Position numbers and translations under genes: made by a program. From Gaetbulibacter_A sp043876815 (GTDB lineage: Bacteria > Bacteroidota > Bacteroidia > Flavobacteriales > Flavobacteriaceae), in assembly GCF_043876815.1 (NCBI RefSeq), contig NZ_JBAWKA010000005.1, positions 1-64,000 on the forward strand: a stretch of 64,000 nucleotides of DNA, in the 5' to 3' direction. Positions 26,321-34,719 of the stretch are shown here, in pieces (the first letter of the stretch is position 1; the number at the start of each line of letters is the position of its first letter). The notes under the pieces were generated by a model. That model saw nothing but the letters and a program-made list of their open reading frames with translations, did not search any database and was not told where the DNA came from.

Positions 26321-26914
26321 ATGAAAAATCTATTAACCAAAAGTATTTTGATAGCAACATTGTTTGCTACGATACACAGTAATGCAGCCACCGAGCCTAA
26401 CTATGGAGTTATACCATATGATACAGGAAAAATGGCGCTGACTTTAGAAAATGTAAGCTCAGGAAACTCCTTAACGATAAAAGATAGTAATGGCATCATT
26501 TTATATAAAGAATTAATTAAAACGTCCGGTACGTACAAAAAAGGATTCGATCTGACAGCCTTACCTGATGGAAACTATGTTTTCGAATTGAATAAAGATC
26601 TTGAAATTAAACTTATTCCATTCACAGTAGCAGCTCAAAAGGTAGAATTTAACAAAGCTGAGGCGAAATCTATTTTCAAGCCTTACATAAGACAAAAAGA
26701 TAATAAGGTTTTAATTTCAAAATTAGCATTGAATGGCGAACCTGTAACGATAAATATTTACGCGAATTCTGATGACACCTATAAACTTTCATATTCTGAA
26801 ACAATTAAAGGTATTAAAGCCATTGGAAAAGTATACGAATTAAAACGAGGTGCGAGTTACAGAATAACTCTAACATCGAATAACAAGGAATTTACAACAT
26901 TCATTAATAATTAG
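26321..26914 (+). CDS. Secreted beta-rich protein of unknown function
   Basis: 197 residues with a clear signal peptide (to about SNAAT, residue 23). The mature part has two similar beta-sandwich-like halves. The first contains LTLENVSSGNSLTIKDSNG and DLTALPDGNYVFELNKD, which resemble the carboxy-terminal sorting/Ig-like folds of Bacteroidota; the second contains TINIYANSDDTYKLSYSE. I recall similar unnamed secreted proteins in flavobacteria. It is a single gene with its own promoter and a strong terminator, divergent from the AraC regulator, which may control it. Confidence 0.7.
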   Translation: MKNLLTKSILIATLFATIHSNAATEPNYGVIPYDTGKMALTLENVSSGNSLTIKDSNGIILYKELIKTSGTYKKGFDLTALPDGNYVFELNKDLEIKLIPFTVAAQKVEFNKAEAKSIFKPYIRQKDNKVLISKLALNGEPVTINIYANSDDTYKLSYSETIKGIKAIGKVYELKRGASYRITLTSNNKEFTTFINN

Positions 26915-26944
26915 TTTAATGTCTTATTTAGTTTAGTTGGTAAG

Positions 26945-26972
26945 AGTGGGCTGTGGTGGCCCACTTTTTTTT
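26945..26972 (+). terminator. Rho-independent terminator
   Basis: AGTGGGC (26945-26951) pairs with GCCCACT (26959-26965), followed by eight T. It lies after the secreted-protein gene. Confidence 0.85.
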
Positions 26973-26980
26973 GTCCAATT

Positions 26981-28054
26981 TTAAAACAATTTTAACTGGC
27001 CATCCTTGTGAACATCGTGTAACTCTTTGTTCAGGGTTGGTTTTTCGTTTTCCCTAAAGTATTTGTGCTTCGCTAAACGCATCAAATCATTAATTTGCTG
27101 AGCTATTTTACCACTGCCGCGCATTCGTCTTCCAAATTCGCTGTCATTTAAATGTCCTTCATGGCAAGCTTCAATTTGATGCAAAACTTTTTCCGCACGT
27201 TCGGGCATAGTCTTTTCGATCCAATCTTTGAACAACAAGCCAACCGCACCATTTAATCGTACCACAATATGTCCGATAGATGATGCGCCGTGTTCAGAAG
27301 CAGCCTTCGCTAACGGCAGAATTTCATGACTGTTTATGGAAGGAATGATTGGAGCCAACATCACATTCACAGGGATTCCGTTTTCACTCAAGACTTTAAC
27401 GGTCTCCAAGCGCTTTTTTATGCTTACCGTTCGGGGTTCTAGAATTCTACGGGTATCTTCCGATAACGAGGTAATTGAAATACTAACGGTAACCAGTTTA
27501 TCTTTAGCCAGGGCTTCCAACAGGTCGAGATCACGAAGAATAAGCGCATTTTTAGTAATAATTCCCACAGGATGTTTGTATTTTAAAAATACCTCGAGGC
27601 ATTGTCGGGTTATTTCAAATTGTTGTTCTGCAGGTTGATAGCAATCGGTGTTCCCGGACATCACTATGGTTTCGGCTTTCCAGCTTTTCTTTTTCAGAAC
27701 ATCCTCTAAAAGTTTTGGTGCATTCTTTTTGATCAAAATACGGCGTTCAAAATCCAATCCCGAACCAAAACCCCAATATTCATGGGAGTTTCTGGCATAA
27801 CAATAAATACAGCCGTGCTCACATCCCTGATAGGGATTCATGGAATACATCATCCCGACATCCGGACTAGTAACTTTGTTTACAATCGTTTTTGGAAATA
27901 CCTCAGAATAAATTGTTTTATTCGAATCACTCGCTTCACCCTCGAGTCGGCAATATTCTAAAAAATCATCACGAAGTTCATGCGACAACTCAAAAAACCG
28001 GTTGTTCAATTGGCGTTGTGCACCACGACCTTTTATGGGTGATTTGAAACTCAT
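26981..28054 (-). CDS. Radical SAM protein (PA0069/SplB-like family)
   Basis: 357 residues. The 4Fe-4S motif is C78-EHG-C82-IY-C85 (YQGCEHGCIYCYARN), typical of the PA0069 family related to spore photoproduct lyase. Downstream are the SAM-binding elements VMSGNTDCYQPAE and LAPIIPSIN. Function in bacteria without spores is not established. The start at 28054 is 5 nt after the enoyl-CoA hydratase stop, so it is the last gene of a three-gene leftward unit after the histidine kinase and hydratase. Confidence 0.9.
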   Translation of the reverse strand: MSFKSPIKGRGAQRQLNNRFFELSHELRDDFLEYCRLEGEASDSNKTIYSEVFPKTIVNKVTSPDVGMMYSMNPYQGCEHGCIYCYARNSHEYWGFGSGLDFERRILIKKNAPKLLEDVLKKKSWKAETIVMSGNTDCYQPAEQQFEITRQCLEVFLKYKHPVGIITKNALILRDLDLLEALAKDKLVTVSISITSLSEDTRRILEPRTVSIKKRLETVKVLSENGIPVNVMLAPIIPSINSHEILPLAKAASEHGASSIGHIVVRLNGAVGLLFKDWIEKTMPERAEKVLHQIEACHEGHLNDSEFGRRMRGSGKIAQQINDLMRLAKHKYFRENEKPTLNKELHDVHKDGQLKLF

Positions 28055-28059
28055 GCCGT

Positions 28060-28842
28060 TTATTCCCCTTTGAAATCTGCCTTGCGCTTTTCAAGGAAAG
28101 CACTTGTTCCCTCTTCAAAATCATCGGTACCGAAACAATATCCAAAGGCATTGATCTCAACCTCAAAACCATCAACACCATCCTGGTAATTCGCATTAAT
28201 CGCTTGTATCGCCTGAGCGATAGCGACCATGGAATTCCTGGATATTTTAAGAGCTAAATTTTTACAGAATGGTAATAGTTCTTCCTGTGAGGTCACATGA
28301 TTCACCAAGCCATAATTAAGCGCCTGATTTGCGTCGATCATACCGGCAGTCATAATGAGTTCCATGGCCCGCCCTTTGCCTATCAATTGTGGTAAACGTT
28401 GGGTTCCGCCATAGCCCGGGATAACACCCAGGGACACTTCCGGCAGCCCCATTTTGGCATTATTACTGGCCACCCTGAAATGACAGGCCATTGCCAACTC
28501 CAAACCACCACCGAGCGCAAAGCCATTTACTGCGGCAATAACGGGGGTTTCTAAATTTTGCACAAAATCGAACAGTAATTCCTGTCCTTTAGCTGCAAGA
28601 TCCCGACCCTCTTCAACACTAAAATCTGCAAATTCGCTGATATCTGCCCCGGCAACAAAGGCTTTTTCACCGCTTCCGGTTATCAGGATTACCTTAGTTT
28701 CTTTGGCTTCATTGGCGGCTTTAAAGGCCTTGTGTAATTCTTTTATCGTTTCCTGGTTTAAGGCATTCAGTTTTTTAGGCCGGTTAATAGTAATTGTGGT
28801 AATGCCGTTTTCAGTTTCTGATAAAATGTTGTTAAATGTCAT
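28060..28842 (-). CDS. Enoyl-CoA hydratase/isomerase family protein
   Basis: 260 residues with the crotonase fold: ITGSGEKAFVAGADISEFAD (oxyanion hole, first part), NGFALGGGLELAMACHFRVA, and catalytic-site segments with both Glu residues of true hydratases (in LPEVSLGVIPGYGGTQRLPQ). It hydrates trans-2-enoyl-CoA in fatty acid or butyrate-type metabolism. It starts 3 nt after the histidine kinase stop. The pathway cannot be set from the neighbours. Confidence 0.9.
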   Translation of the reverse strand: MTFNNILSETENGITTITINRPKKLNALNQETIKELHKAFKAANEAKETKVILITGSGEKAFVAGADISEFADFSVEEGRDLAAKGQELLFDFVQNLETPVIAAVNGFALGGGLELAMACHFRVASNNAKMGLPEVSLGVIPGYGGTQRLPQLIGKGRAMELIMTAGMIDANQALNYGLVNHVTSQEELLPFCKNLALKISRNSMVAIAQAIQAINANYQDGVDGFEVEINAFGYCFGTDDFEEGTSAFLEKRKADFKGE

Positions 28843-28845
28843 GAT

Positions 28846-30303
28846 CTATTCTTTTGGAAATGTAACTTTAAATGTAGTGCCTATATCTTTTTCCGACACG
28901 AATGAAATATCCCCTTTATAGGTTTCAACAATATTCTTAACCATAGCTAAACCTAAGCCCATACCACTTGTTTTTGTCGTGAATTTTGGTTCGAATACTT
29001 TATTTTTATTTTCTTCTTCTACTCCGGAGCCATTATCGGAAACAGTAATTACAACCTTATCCCCTTCTGTACCAACATGGATCACAATTTTAGGCTCCGG
29101 TTGATCCACAAGTGCCTGAATACCGTTTTTAACCAAATTGGTTACTACTCTAATAAGCTGCGTACGGTCGAACTTCGCAATTATTTCATCCTGTTCCGCT
29201 TTAAAAAAGATGTAATCTTCACTAAAGATATCCATAGCAAGCCGAACAATATTTACCACATTCAGGGTTTCATTCTGCTGAGCGGGCATTTCCGCAAAAT
29301 TTGAAAATGCAGAGGCTATCGAGCTCATGGTATCTATTTGCTGAATCAGTGTTTTACTATACTCGTCTAATTTTGAGTGAATATTTTCATCATTTGGATC
29401 GAATTTGCGTTGAAAATTCTGAACTGTTAAACGCATCGGCGTTAAGGGATTTTTTATTTCGTGGGCGACCTGCTTGGCCATTTCACGCCAGGCTTGTTCC
29501 CGCTCACTACGTGCCAACTTTACAGCACTTTCCCGAAGTTCATCGATCATGCTATTATATGAGTTTACCAAAGTTGAAATTTCCTCACTGGTATCCTTAA
29601 CCTCGATCTTTTCATTCGTTCTTTCTAATCGTGTGGTATTAATTTTATCGCTTATCTTTTTGAGGGATTTGGTGATGTACTTCGATAATAAAAACGCCAT
29701 AGCAATGGCCATCGCCAATACAAACAAATAAGCATAACTGATACGCTCTAAGAATGCGTTAAGTTCTTTGGCTAAAAAATCATCATTCTCTAAATAAGGA
29801 ATATTGAGAATCGCTAAATCTTTTGATTTATTATCGGTAATGTAGGTGAACGAGGATTGAAAGGTTTCTCCATTCAACTTGAGCTTATCCACATACCGGT
29901 GTTGCGGTGTATTGGAAAGTTGGTTCAAAATTTTGGCATCTAAACAATTGTCCAGAGTATCATTTTTTATCCCTGTTTTAGATGAAATAAGCAAGCCACC
30001 ATCCATATCATACAAGTTAATCTGGAGCTTATGAATATTGGCAATGTTATAGATCTCTTCTTTAAAAATTAAAGGAATATTTTCCGTTTTCACCTCCCAG
30101 GTATTTTGCCGACTGTTTAAAACACTTTTTATATGACTATGAATATTGAGTTCTTTTGTCGCTAATCGATCTTTATGATAGTCTCTGGTTTCTTGTTTAT
30201 ACTGAAAAACCACCACAAAGGTTATGGTAATAGAGGCCATCAGAACCAAAATGATCATTGCTATAAAGATGCGATTCCTTAAAGAGAGTTTTTTAATTTT
30301 CAT
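28846..30303 (-). CDS. Membrane sensor histidine kinase (NtrY-like), no adjacent response regulator
   Basis: 485 residues from the ATG at 30303; the upstream GTG at 30339 would place a palindrome in the coding region. Two transmembrane helices flank a periplasmic sensor domain of about 150 residues. HAMP, HisKA with the H-box QVAHEIKNPLTPMRLTVQNF, and HATPase with N-box NLVKNGIQAL, G1 VSDNGSGV and G2 GMGLGLAM follow. The H-box HEIKNPLTP is the NtrY/PilS type. No receiver gene lies next to it, so its partner is encoded elsewhere. Enoyl-CoA hydratase and radical SAM genes follow closely. Confidence 0.93.
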   Translation of the reverse strand: MKIKKLSLRNRIFIAMIILVLMASITITFVVVFQYKQETRDYHKDRLATKELNIHSHIKSVLNSRQNTWEVKTENIPLIFKEEIYNIANIHKLQINLYDMDGGLLISSKTGIKNDTLDNCLDAKILNQLSNTPQHRYVDKLKLNGETFQSSFTYITDNKSKDLAILNIPYLENDDFLAKELNAFLERISYAYLFVLAMAIAMAFLLSKYITKSLKKISDKINTTRLERTNEKIEVKDTSEEISTLVNSYNSMIDELRESAVKLARSEREQAWREMAKQVAHEIKNPLTPMRLTVQNFQRKFDPNDENIHSKLDEYSKTLIQQIDTMSSIASAFSNFAEMPAQQNETLNVVNIVRLAMDIFSEDYIFFKAEQDEIIAKFDRTQLIRVVTNLVKNGIQALVDQPEPKIVIHVGTEGDKVVITVSDNGSGVEEENKNKVFEPKFTTKTSGMGLGLAMVKNIVETYKGDISFVSEKDIGTTFKVTFPKE

Positions 30304-30310
30304 CTGAAAA

Positions 30311-30336
30311 ATTATTGCTATAAATATAGCAATAAT
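30311..30336. terminator. 26-bp perfect inverted repeat (12-bp arms)
   Basis: ATTATTGCTATA (30311-30322) and TATAGCAATAAT (30325-30336) are exact complements with a 2-nt spacer. On the minus strand it is followed by TTTTT, so it could end the hemH-MATE-hemJ transcript. It also lies 7 nt upstream of the histidine kinase ATG and might act there as an operator. Confidence 0.55.
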
Positions 30337-30403
30337 CACACCAAAGCGATGCCCAATCGAATGACAATACCTTAAAAATTATCCAATTTATGAACTAAAC
30401 CTT

Positions 30404-30952
30404 TTATGCTTCAGGGTTTTTTTCGCGAACGCGCTTGTATAATCTAAAGCCTAGCATGATAAGCACGCCCAGAATAATAAGCCCGATCAAGCCCCAGATC
30501 CAGTTGATGGCACTTTTCAAGATTACTAAAAAAACAACGACAAAAAGAATAAATGTCGCGCCTTCATTCCAAATACGCATAAAATTAGATGACTTCTTAA
30601 CCACGTTATTTTGTAGTTGTATAAAGTATTGATGGGTTTTAAGATGGTATAAAATAAGCAAAACCACAAATACCAGTTTCAGTTGCATCCAGACCTGTAT
30701 CAACCAAAAAGGCTGTAAAATGAGTAACCAAATCGCAAAAAAAGTAGCTAAAATAGCCGACGGCCAGGTGATAATATACCAAAGCCGTTTGGCCATAAGC
30801 TTGAGTTGTTTTCCTAAAATTTCACGATCTGGAGAAGGCTTGTAATGGGCTTCAATTTGATACACGAATAAACGCGGAATATAAAAAAGCCCCGCAAACC
30901 AGGTAATCACGAAAATGAGGTGAAATGCTTTAATGTACGGATAGTAATCCAT
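30404..30952 (-). CDS. hemJ: Protoporphyrinogen IX oxidase, HemJ type
   Basis: 182 residues with four or five transmembrane helices. The N-terminal KAFHLIFVITWFAGLFYIPR is the HemJ signature, including the conserved His proposed to bind haem; a MAKRLWYIITWPSA helix follows. HemJ oxidises protoporphyrinogen IX to protoporphyrin IX in the membrane, the step before ferrochelatase. It lies 16 nt after the MATE gene, which is coupled to hemH, so hemH-MATE-hemJ is one unit. No hemG or hemY is seen in the window. Confidence 0.9.
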   Translation of the reverse strand: MDYYPYIKAFHLIFVITWFAGLFYIPRLFVYQIEAHYKPSPDREILGKQLKLMAKRLWYIITWPSAILATFFAIWLLILQPFWLIQVWMQLKLVFVVLLILYHLKTHQYFIQLQNNVVKKSSNFMRIWNEGATFILFVVVFLVILKSAINWIWGLIGLIILGVLIMLGFRLYKRVREKNPEA

Positions 30953-30968
30953 GATTTGTAGTTTACAG

Positions 30969-32324
30969 CTAAGTTAAAACTTCCTCCTTTAAATTCTTAA
31001 CAATTTCTCTATAAAGAAACCATCCGGTAACAAGAGTTGATAAAACATCCGATATTGGAAAAGCAACCCAGACCCCAAGTTCTCCCATGAATATGGGCAA
31101 AATAAAAATCAGCGGAATAAAGAAAAATCCCTGTCGGGAGAGTGTCAACCACAATGCTTGACGTGCCTTTCCAATAGCTTGAAAAAAGGCAGCACCAATC
31201 AACTGTATCCCAATAATTGGGGTGGCAGCAAATACCCAACGCATGTTCGATGGTGTTTGGGCCAATACCTCAGCATCCGTAGTAAACAGTCTTGTAATAG
31301 CCTCAGGAAACAGCATGAGCAAAATGAATACCAGAGTAGCTAATCCGGCAGCGTATTTTATAGCCGTGTAAATACTTTCTTTAACCCGATCGTATTTATG
31401 TGCGCCGTAATTAAAGCCTGCAATGGGCAAAAACCCTTGGGTGATACCAAAAATGGGGAAAAGGGCAAACATTAACATTCGGGCCACAATGGCATATGAT
31501 GTTACCGAGGTTTCACCCCCAAAATGGTATAAAATATTATTCATAAAAAGATAGGTTACACTAACCACTGCCTGGCGCGAAAGCGTTACAAAACCTAGAG
31601 AGGCTATTTCAGACACAATGGGCTTATCCAATCGGAAGTGTGAACCCGTAATTTTGATTTCAGAATTTTTCGAAAGAAAAAACCAAAAAATAAATATAAA
31701 ACACAGGATATAAGAGCCTGAAGTTGCCCAAGCAGCACCTGCCATACCCCAATCTAAAACATTTATGAATAGATAGTCAAGAATTAGGTTTCCCACAGAG
31801 GGGATCATCATGGCGTACATGGCAAATTTAGGTTTGCCTTCTGCACGGATTACCGTATTACCCATCATACAGAGCGCCAGAAAGGGAACTCCATAAAGAA
31901 CGATAATATAATAAGTTTTAGCAGGTTCGAAAATAGCGCCCTTTCCTCCAAAAGTTGGTATAATGGAATCCACGAAAATAAGCCCGAGGATCGCCATAGA
32001 AACGCTCAACAGCAAGGTAAGGGTTAACTGATTCCCAAAGGTTTTCAGGGCTTTTTTAGTATCGTCTGCACCCAAAGCCCGCGAGATTATCGATGAACCT
32101 CCGATACCAATAGACATCCCAAGCGCTGCTATAAAGAATGATACCGGCAACACCACATTAATAGCGGCAATTGCCGTTGGCCCGATCCAGTTCCCCACAA
32201 AAATAGTATCAACCAGGATGTTAAGCGACATCACCAAAATACCTATAGATGCCGGAACGGCCTGCTTTACCAGAAGTTTACTAATGGGTAATTTTCCTAA
32301 ATCTTCAGAAGATACTTTTGCCAT
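30969..32324 (-). CDS. MATE-family efflux transporter
   Basis: 451 residues, about twelve transmembrane helices, two homologous halves. The first half has KQAVPASIGILVMSLNILVD, then TIFVGNWIGPTAIAAINVVL; the second has GITQGFLPIAGFNYGAHKYD, a strong MATE signature. It should export drugs or metabolites by sodium or proton antiport. Its ATG overlaps the hemH stop by 1 nt (TAATG) and hemJ follows by 16 nt, so it is translated within a haem operon. Export of porphyrins or haem is a possible role but is only an inference from position. Confidence 0.9.
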   Translation of the reverse strand: MAKVSSEDLGKLPISKLLVKQAVPASIGILVMSLNILVDTIFVGNWIGPTAIAAINVVLPVSFFIAALGMSIGIGGSSIISRALGADDTKKALKTFGNQLTLTLLLSVSMAILGLIFVDSIIPTFGGKGAIFEPAKTYYIIVLYGVPFLALCMMGNTVIRAEGKPKFAMYAMMIPSVGNLILDYLFINVLDWGMAGAAWATSGSYILCFIFIFWFFLSKNSEIKITGSHFRLDKPIVSEIASLGFVTLSRQAVVSVTYLFMNNILYHFGGETSVTSYAIVARMLMFALFPIFGITQGFLPIAGFNYGAHKYDRVKESIYTAIKYAAGLATLVFILLMLFPEAITRLFTTDAEVLAQTPSNMRWVFAATPIIGIQLIGAAFFQAIGKARQALWLTLSRQGFFFIPLIFILPIFMGELGVWVAFPISDVLSTLVTGWFLYREIVKNLKEEVLT

Positions 32325-33358
32325 TATGCGGTAACCATTTCAGAACTTACCCATTCATTTATCCAATTAGAAAGTAAGCTTACAAAGGCCTTATCATCAT
32401 TCAAACAAGGTACGGTTGTAAAGTTTTCACCTCCTACCTCATGGAAAATCTCTTCGCCTTCCATGGCAATTTCTTCAAGGGTTTCCAGACAGTCGCTCAC
32501 AAAAGCTGGTGTTACTATGGCCATGTTCTTAATGCCTTGTTTTCCTAAACGCTCAATGGTTCTATCCGTATACGGTTGCAACCACGGATCAAACCCTAAG
32601 CGAGATTGGAATGATGTAGAAAAAGTCCCGGGCTCCAGACCTAATTTTTCACCCACTAAACGCGTTACTTCGTAACATTGATGGCGATAACAAAATTCGT
32701 GGGCAGCACTTTGCGTTCTACAACAGCTGCCATCAATTTGACAATGCGATTTGGTAATATCGCTTTTTCGGATATGACGTTCCGGTACACCATGGTAAGA
32801 GAACAATAAATGTTCATAGGTTTTTCCCTCTAAATGGTTTTTTATAGAATTCGCCAATACCTCAATATAATCCGGTTTATTGTAGAAAGCTGGAACGGAT
32901 TCCATTTTTAATTGTGGGAAAAATTCCTGACGCAGTTCTTCGGCCAAAACCGTAATAGTTTCTGTTGTGGCCATGGCAAACTGAGGATATAAAGGAAATA
33001 ATAAAACCTCTTCAACACCTTTATCAACCAATTCCTGCAGACCTTTTTTGATGCTCATACTACCATAACGCATCGCTAAAGCTACCGGTTGCTCAACTTG
33101 TTCCTGTATTTTTTGTTGAAGTCTTTCAGATATAACGATTAATGGCGAACCTTCATCCCACCAGATCTTTTGATAGGCTTTGGCCGAAGCTTTCGGTCGC
33201 GTGTTTAAAATAATACCTTTTACCAATAAGATTCTCGCCCATTTTGGTACATCTATAACCCTTTCATCCATTAAAAATTCGCCTAAATACCTTTTAACGT
33301 CTTTGGGTTTTGGCGTGTCGGGTGAACCCAAATTCACTAATAATATTCCTTTTTTCAT
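32324..33358 (-). CDS. hemH: Ferrochelatase with cysteine-rich insertion
   Basis: 344 residues. It has LVNLGSPDTPKPKDVKRYL at the start, catalytic His189 in FSYHGVPERHI, and late PAFVSDCLETLEEI with the conserved Glu pair. It inserts Fe(II) into protoporphyrin IX. Between residues 204 and 230 there are five cysteines (C206, C212, C213, C223, C228), a pattern that could hold an iron-sulphur cluster as in some other ferrochelatases; that is inference. First gene of the hemH-MATE-hemJ unit, transcribed away from the hemA side. Confidence 0.95.
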   Translation of the reverse strand: MKKGILLVNLGSPDTPKPKDVKRYLGEFLMDERVIDVPKWARILLVKGIILNTRPKASAKAYQKIWWDEGSPLIVISERLQQKIQEQVEQPVALAMRYGSMSIKKGLQELVDKGVEEVLLFPLYPQFAMATTETITVLAEELRQEFFPQLKMESVPAFYNKPDYIEVLANSIKNHLEGKTYEHLLFSYHGVPERHIRKSDITKSHCQIDGSCCRTQSAAHEFCYRHQCYEVTRLVGEKLGLEPGTFSTSFQSRLGFDPWLQPYTDRTIERLGKQGIKNMAIVTPAFVSDCLETLEEIAMEGEEIFHEVGGENFTTVPCLNDDKAFVSLLSNWINEWVSSEMVTA

Positions 33359-33396
33359 TTTTTAATTTTAACTGTTTTTTTAGTGGTAATATGTCA

Positions 33397-33442
33397 TACC
33401 CATTATCTTTTTAGGTGGTTAAAAAAGGTACCTTAATGGGTA
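33397..33442. promoter_or_regulatory. Inverted repeat upstream of hemH
   Basis: TACCCATTA (33397-33405) pairs exactly with TAATGGGTA (33434-33442), and CTTTTT/AAAAAG inside could extend the stem. It lies between the small ORF stop and the hemH start, where it could be a terminator for the AraC unit or a hemH leader or operator. Confidence 0.4.
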
Positions 33443-33459
33443 ATACATTCTCTTTTTTT

Positions 33460-33624
33460 TTATGATTTAGCTATTTTTTTTGATTTTAGTTGTTGATACA
33501 ACTCAGGACGCTCTTCGTTGTAATCGAGATCCTGAAAAATACCGCAAGACACATTAGGTCGCACCAACGATTTTGAATGATGGTGTTTTAACAAAGCTTC
33601 AATTTCGGGGGTTAAATACTTCAT
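33460..33624 (-). CDS. Small hypothetical protein (54 aa) after an AraC regulator
   Basis: ATG at 33624 to TAA at 33460, 54 codons: MKYLTPEIEALLKHHHSK, then PNVSCGIFQDLDYNEERPEL. It is hydrophilic with a His cluster and one Cys, no signal peptide, no family recognised. It lies 7 nt after the AraC stop in the same direction, so it is likely co-transcribed. The other AraC gene in this window is likewise followed by a small ORF. A His/Cys-bearing small protein in a haem locus could bind metal or haem, but this is speculation. Confidence 0.6.
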   Translation of the reverse strand: MKYLTPEIEALLKHHHSKSLVRPNVSCGIFQDLDYNEERPELYQQLKSKKIAKS

Positions 33625-33631
33625 GATACAA

Positions 33632-34531
33632 TCAATTTAAGGACATCACATATTTTTTTGGCGTGGTGCCGTATTTCTTTTTAAAGGCCGCAATAAAATG
33701 GCTTGAGGTACTGTAACCTACCTTCAACCCTACTTCATTAACATTATTATCGCCGGATTCTAACAGTTTTCTGGCAAATTCCATTTTATAATCAAATAAA
33801 AAACTAAAAACAGAATCGCCGTAGATCTGTTTAAAACCTTCTTTTAATTTTTTAATATTCAGCCCTATTTCTTCAGCTAACTCCTGAAGCGTTGGCGGTT
33901 CTGCCATTCGAGATATAATGATATCTTTAGCTTCTCTAATTTTGATCACATTGGCCTCATCCACCAAAAACGGGCATTGTTCTACATCGGCTTCCTCGCT
34001 TCGATTAAAATACAAACTCAGCAACTCATAAGCTTTCGCACGATAATACAAGCCTTTAATAGACGCATTCAAGTTGAAATTTATCAATTGATTAAGCACT
34101 ATGGCCATAGACGGCGAGATCAAACCATCTTTATAATATTTTTTATCGCGATTTTCTTCACTTAAAAACGTAATATAACCCGCTTCCGTAGAAAACAAAC
34201 CATGGAATTCTTTAATGGAAATTAAAATTGAAACCATCCATGAATTTGGCTCCAATGTAAGATCTATAGGAAGTTGACGCTGCGGATTATATAACAATAA
34301 TGAATTTTCTTCATGAATATCCAATATATAGTTACCCTGATTAAAGCTGAATTTACCAGTTCCTTTCACGCAAAAATGAAATTGAATATAATCGCTATGA
34401 ATCTCTTTTACAACATTTTGCGCTTCCGACGCATCATTTTTGTAGGTTAAAATTAAAAACCCGGTATCAATCGGTGTTTCTTCAAAAGAACTTTGAGCGT
34501 TATTTTTTTTCGACATATCGACGCTTTGCAT
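33632..34531 (-). CDS. AraC-family transcriptional regulator next to haem genes
   Basis: 299 residues. The N-terminal beta-rich sensor domain includes IQFHFCVKGTGKFSFNQGNY; the C-terminal AraC helix-turn-helix pair (about 200-297) has PPTLQELAEEIGLNIKKLKE, then EVGLKVGYSTSSHFIAAFKK and TTPKKYV. It is divergent from hemA with 165-190 bp between starts and is followed by a small ORF and then hemH. This position suggests control of haem or iron-related genes. A second ATG lies five codons in. Confidence 0.9.
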   Translation of the reverse strand: MQSVDMSKKNNAQSSFEETPIDTGFLILTYKNDASEAQNVVKEIHSDYIQFHFCVKGTGKFSFNQGNYILDIHEENSLLLYNPQRQLPIDLTLEPNSWMVSILISIKEFHGLFSTEAGYITFLSEENRDKKYYKDGLISPSMAIVLNQLINFNLNASIKGLYYRAKAYELLSLYFNRSEEADVEQCPFLVDEANVIKIREAKDIIISRMAEPPTLQELAEEIGLNIKKLKEGFKQIYGDSVFSFLFDYKMEFARKLLESGDNNVNEVGLKVGYSTSSHFIAAFKKKYGTTPKKYVMSLN

Positions 34532-34690
34532 ATTCCTTTTATTTAGATTCGTTCTAAATTATTACAGCCAAAACGGCTGTTATTCCTGCAAAAATAAGAC
34601 TTTTATAAATCATTTTATAAAAATCACTTTAAAAAACGTGAAACGACATTAATAGTTCCTTAAGCGTTATTTTTTTACATACCATCCCTA

Positions 34691-34698
34691 TAATTTTG
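34691..34698 (+). promoter_or_regulatory. -7 element of the hemA promoter
   Basis: TAATTTTG is an exact TAnnTTTG match. It covers the TTG at 34696 that would otherwise extend the hemA frame, so the true hemA start must be downstream (ATG at 34720 or 34735). Confidence 0.6.
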
Positions 34699-34719
34699 CT
34701 AGACGTTTTTAAAAACACC

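Noticed and set aside
34696..34719. TTG-initiated extension of hemA
   Set aside because: The TTG lies within an exact -7 promoter element, so it cannot be in the transcript from that promoter.
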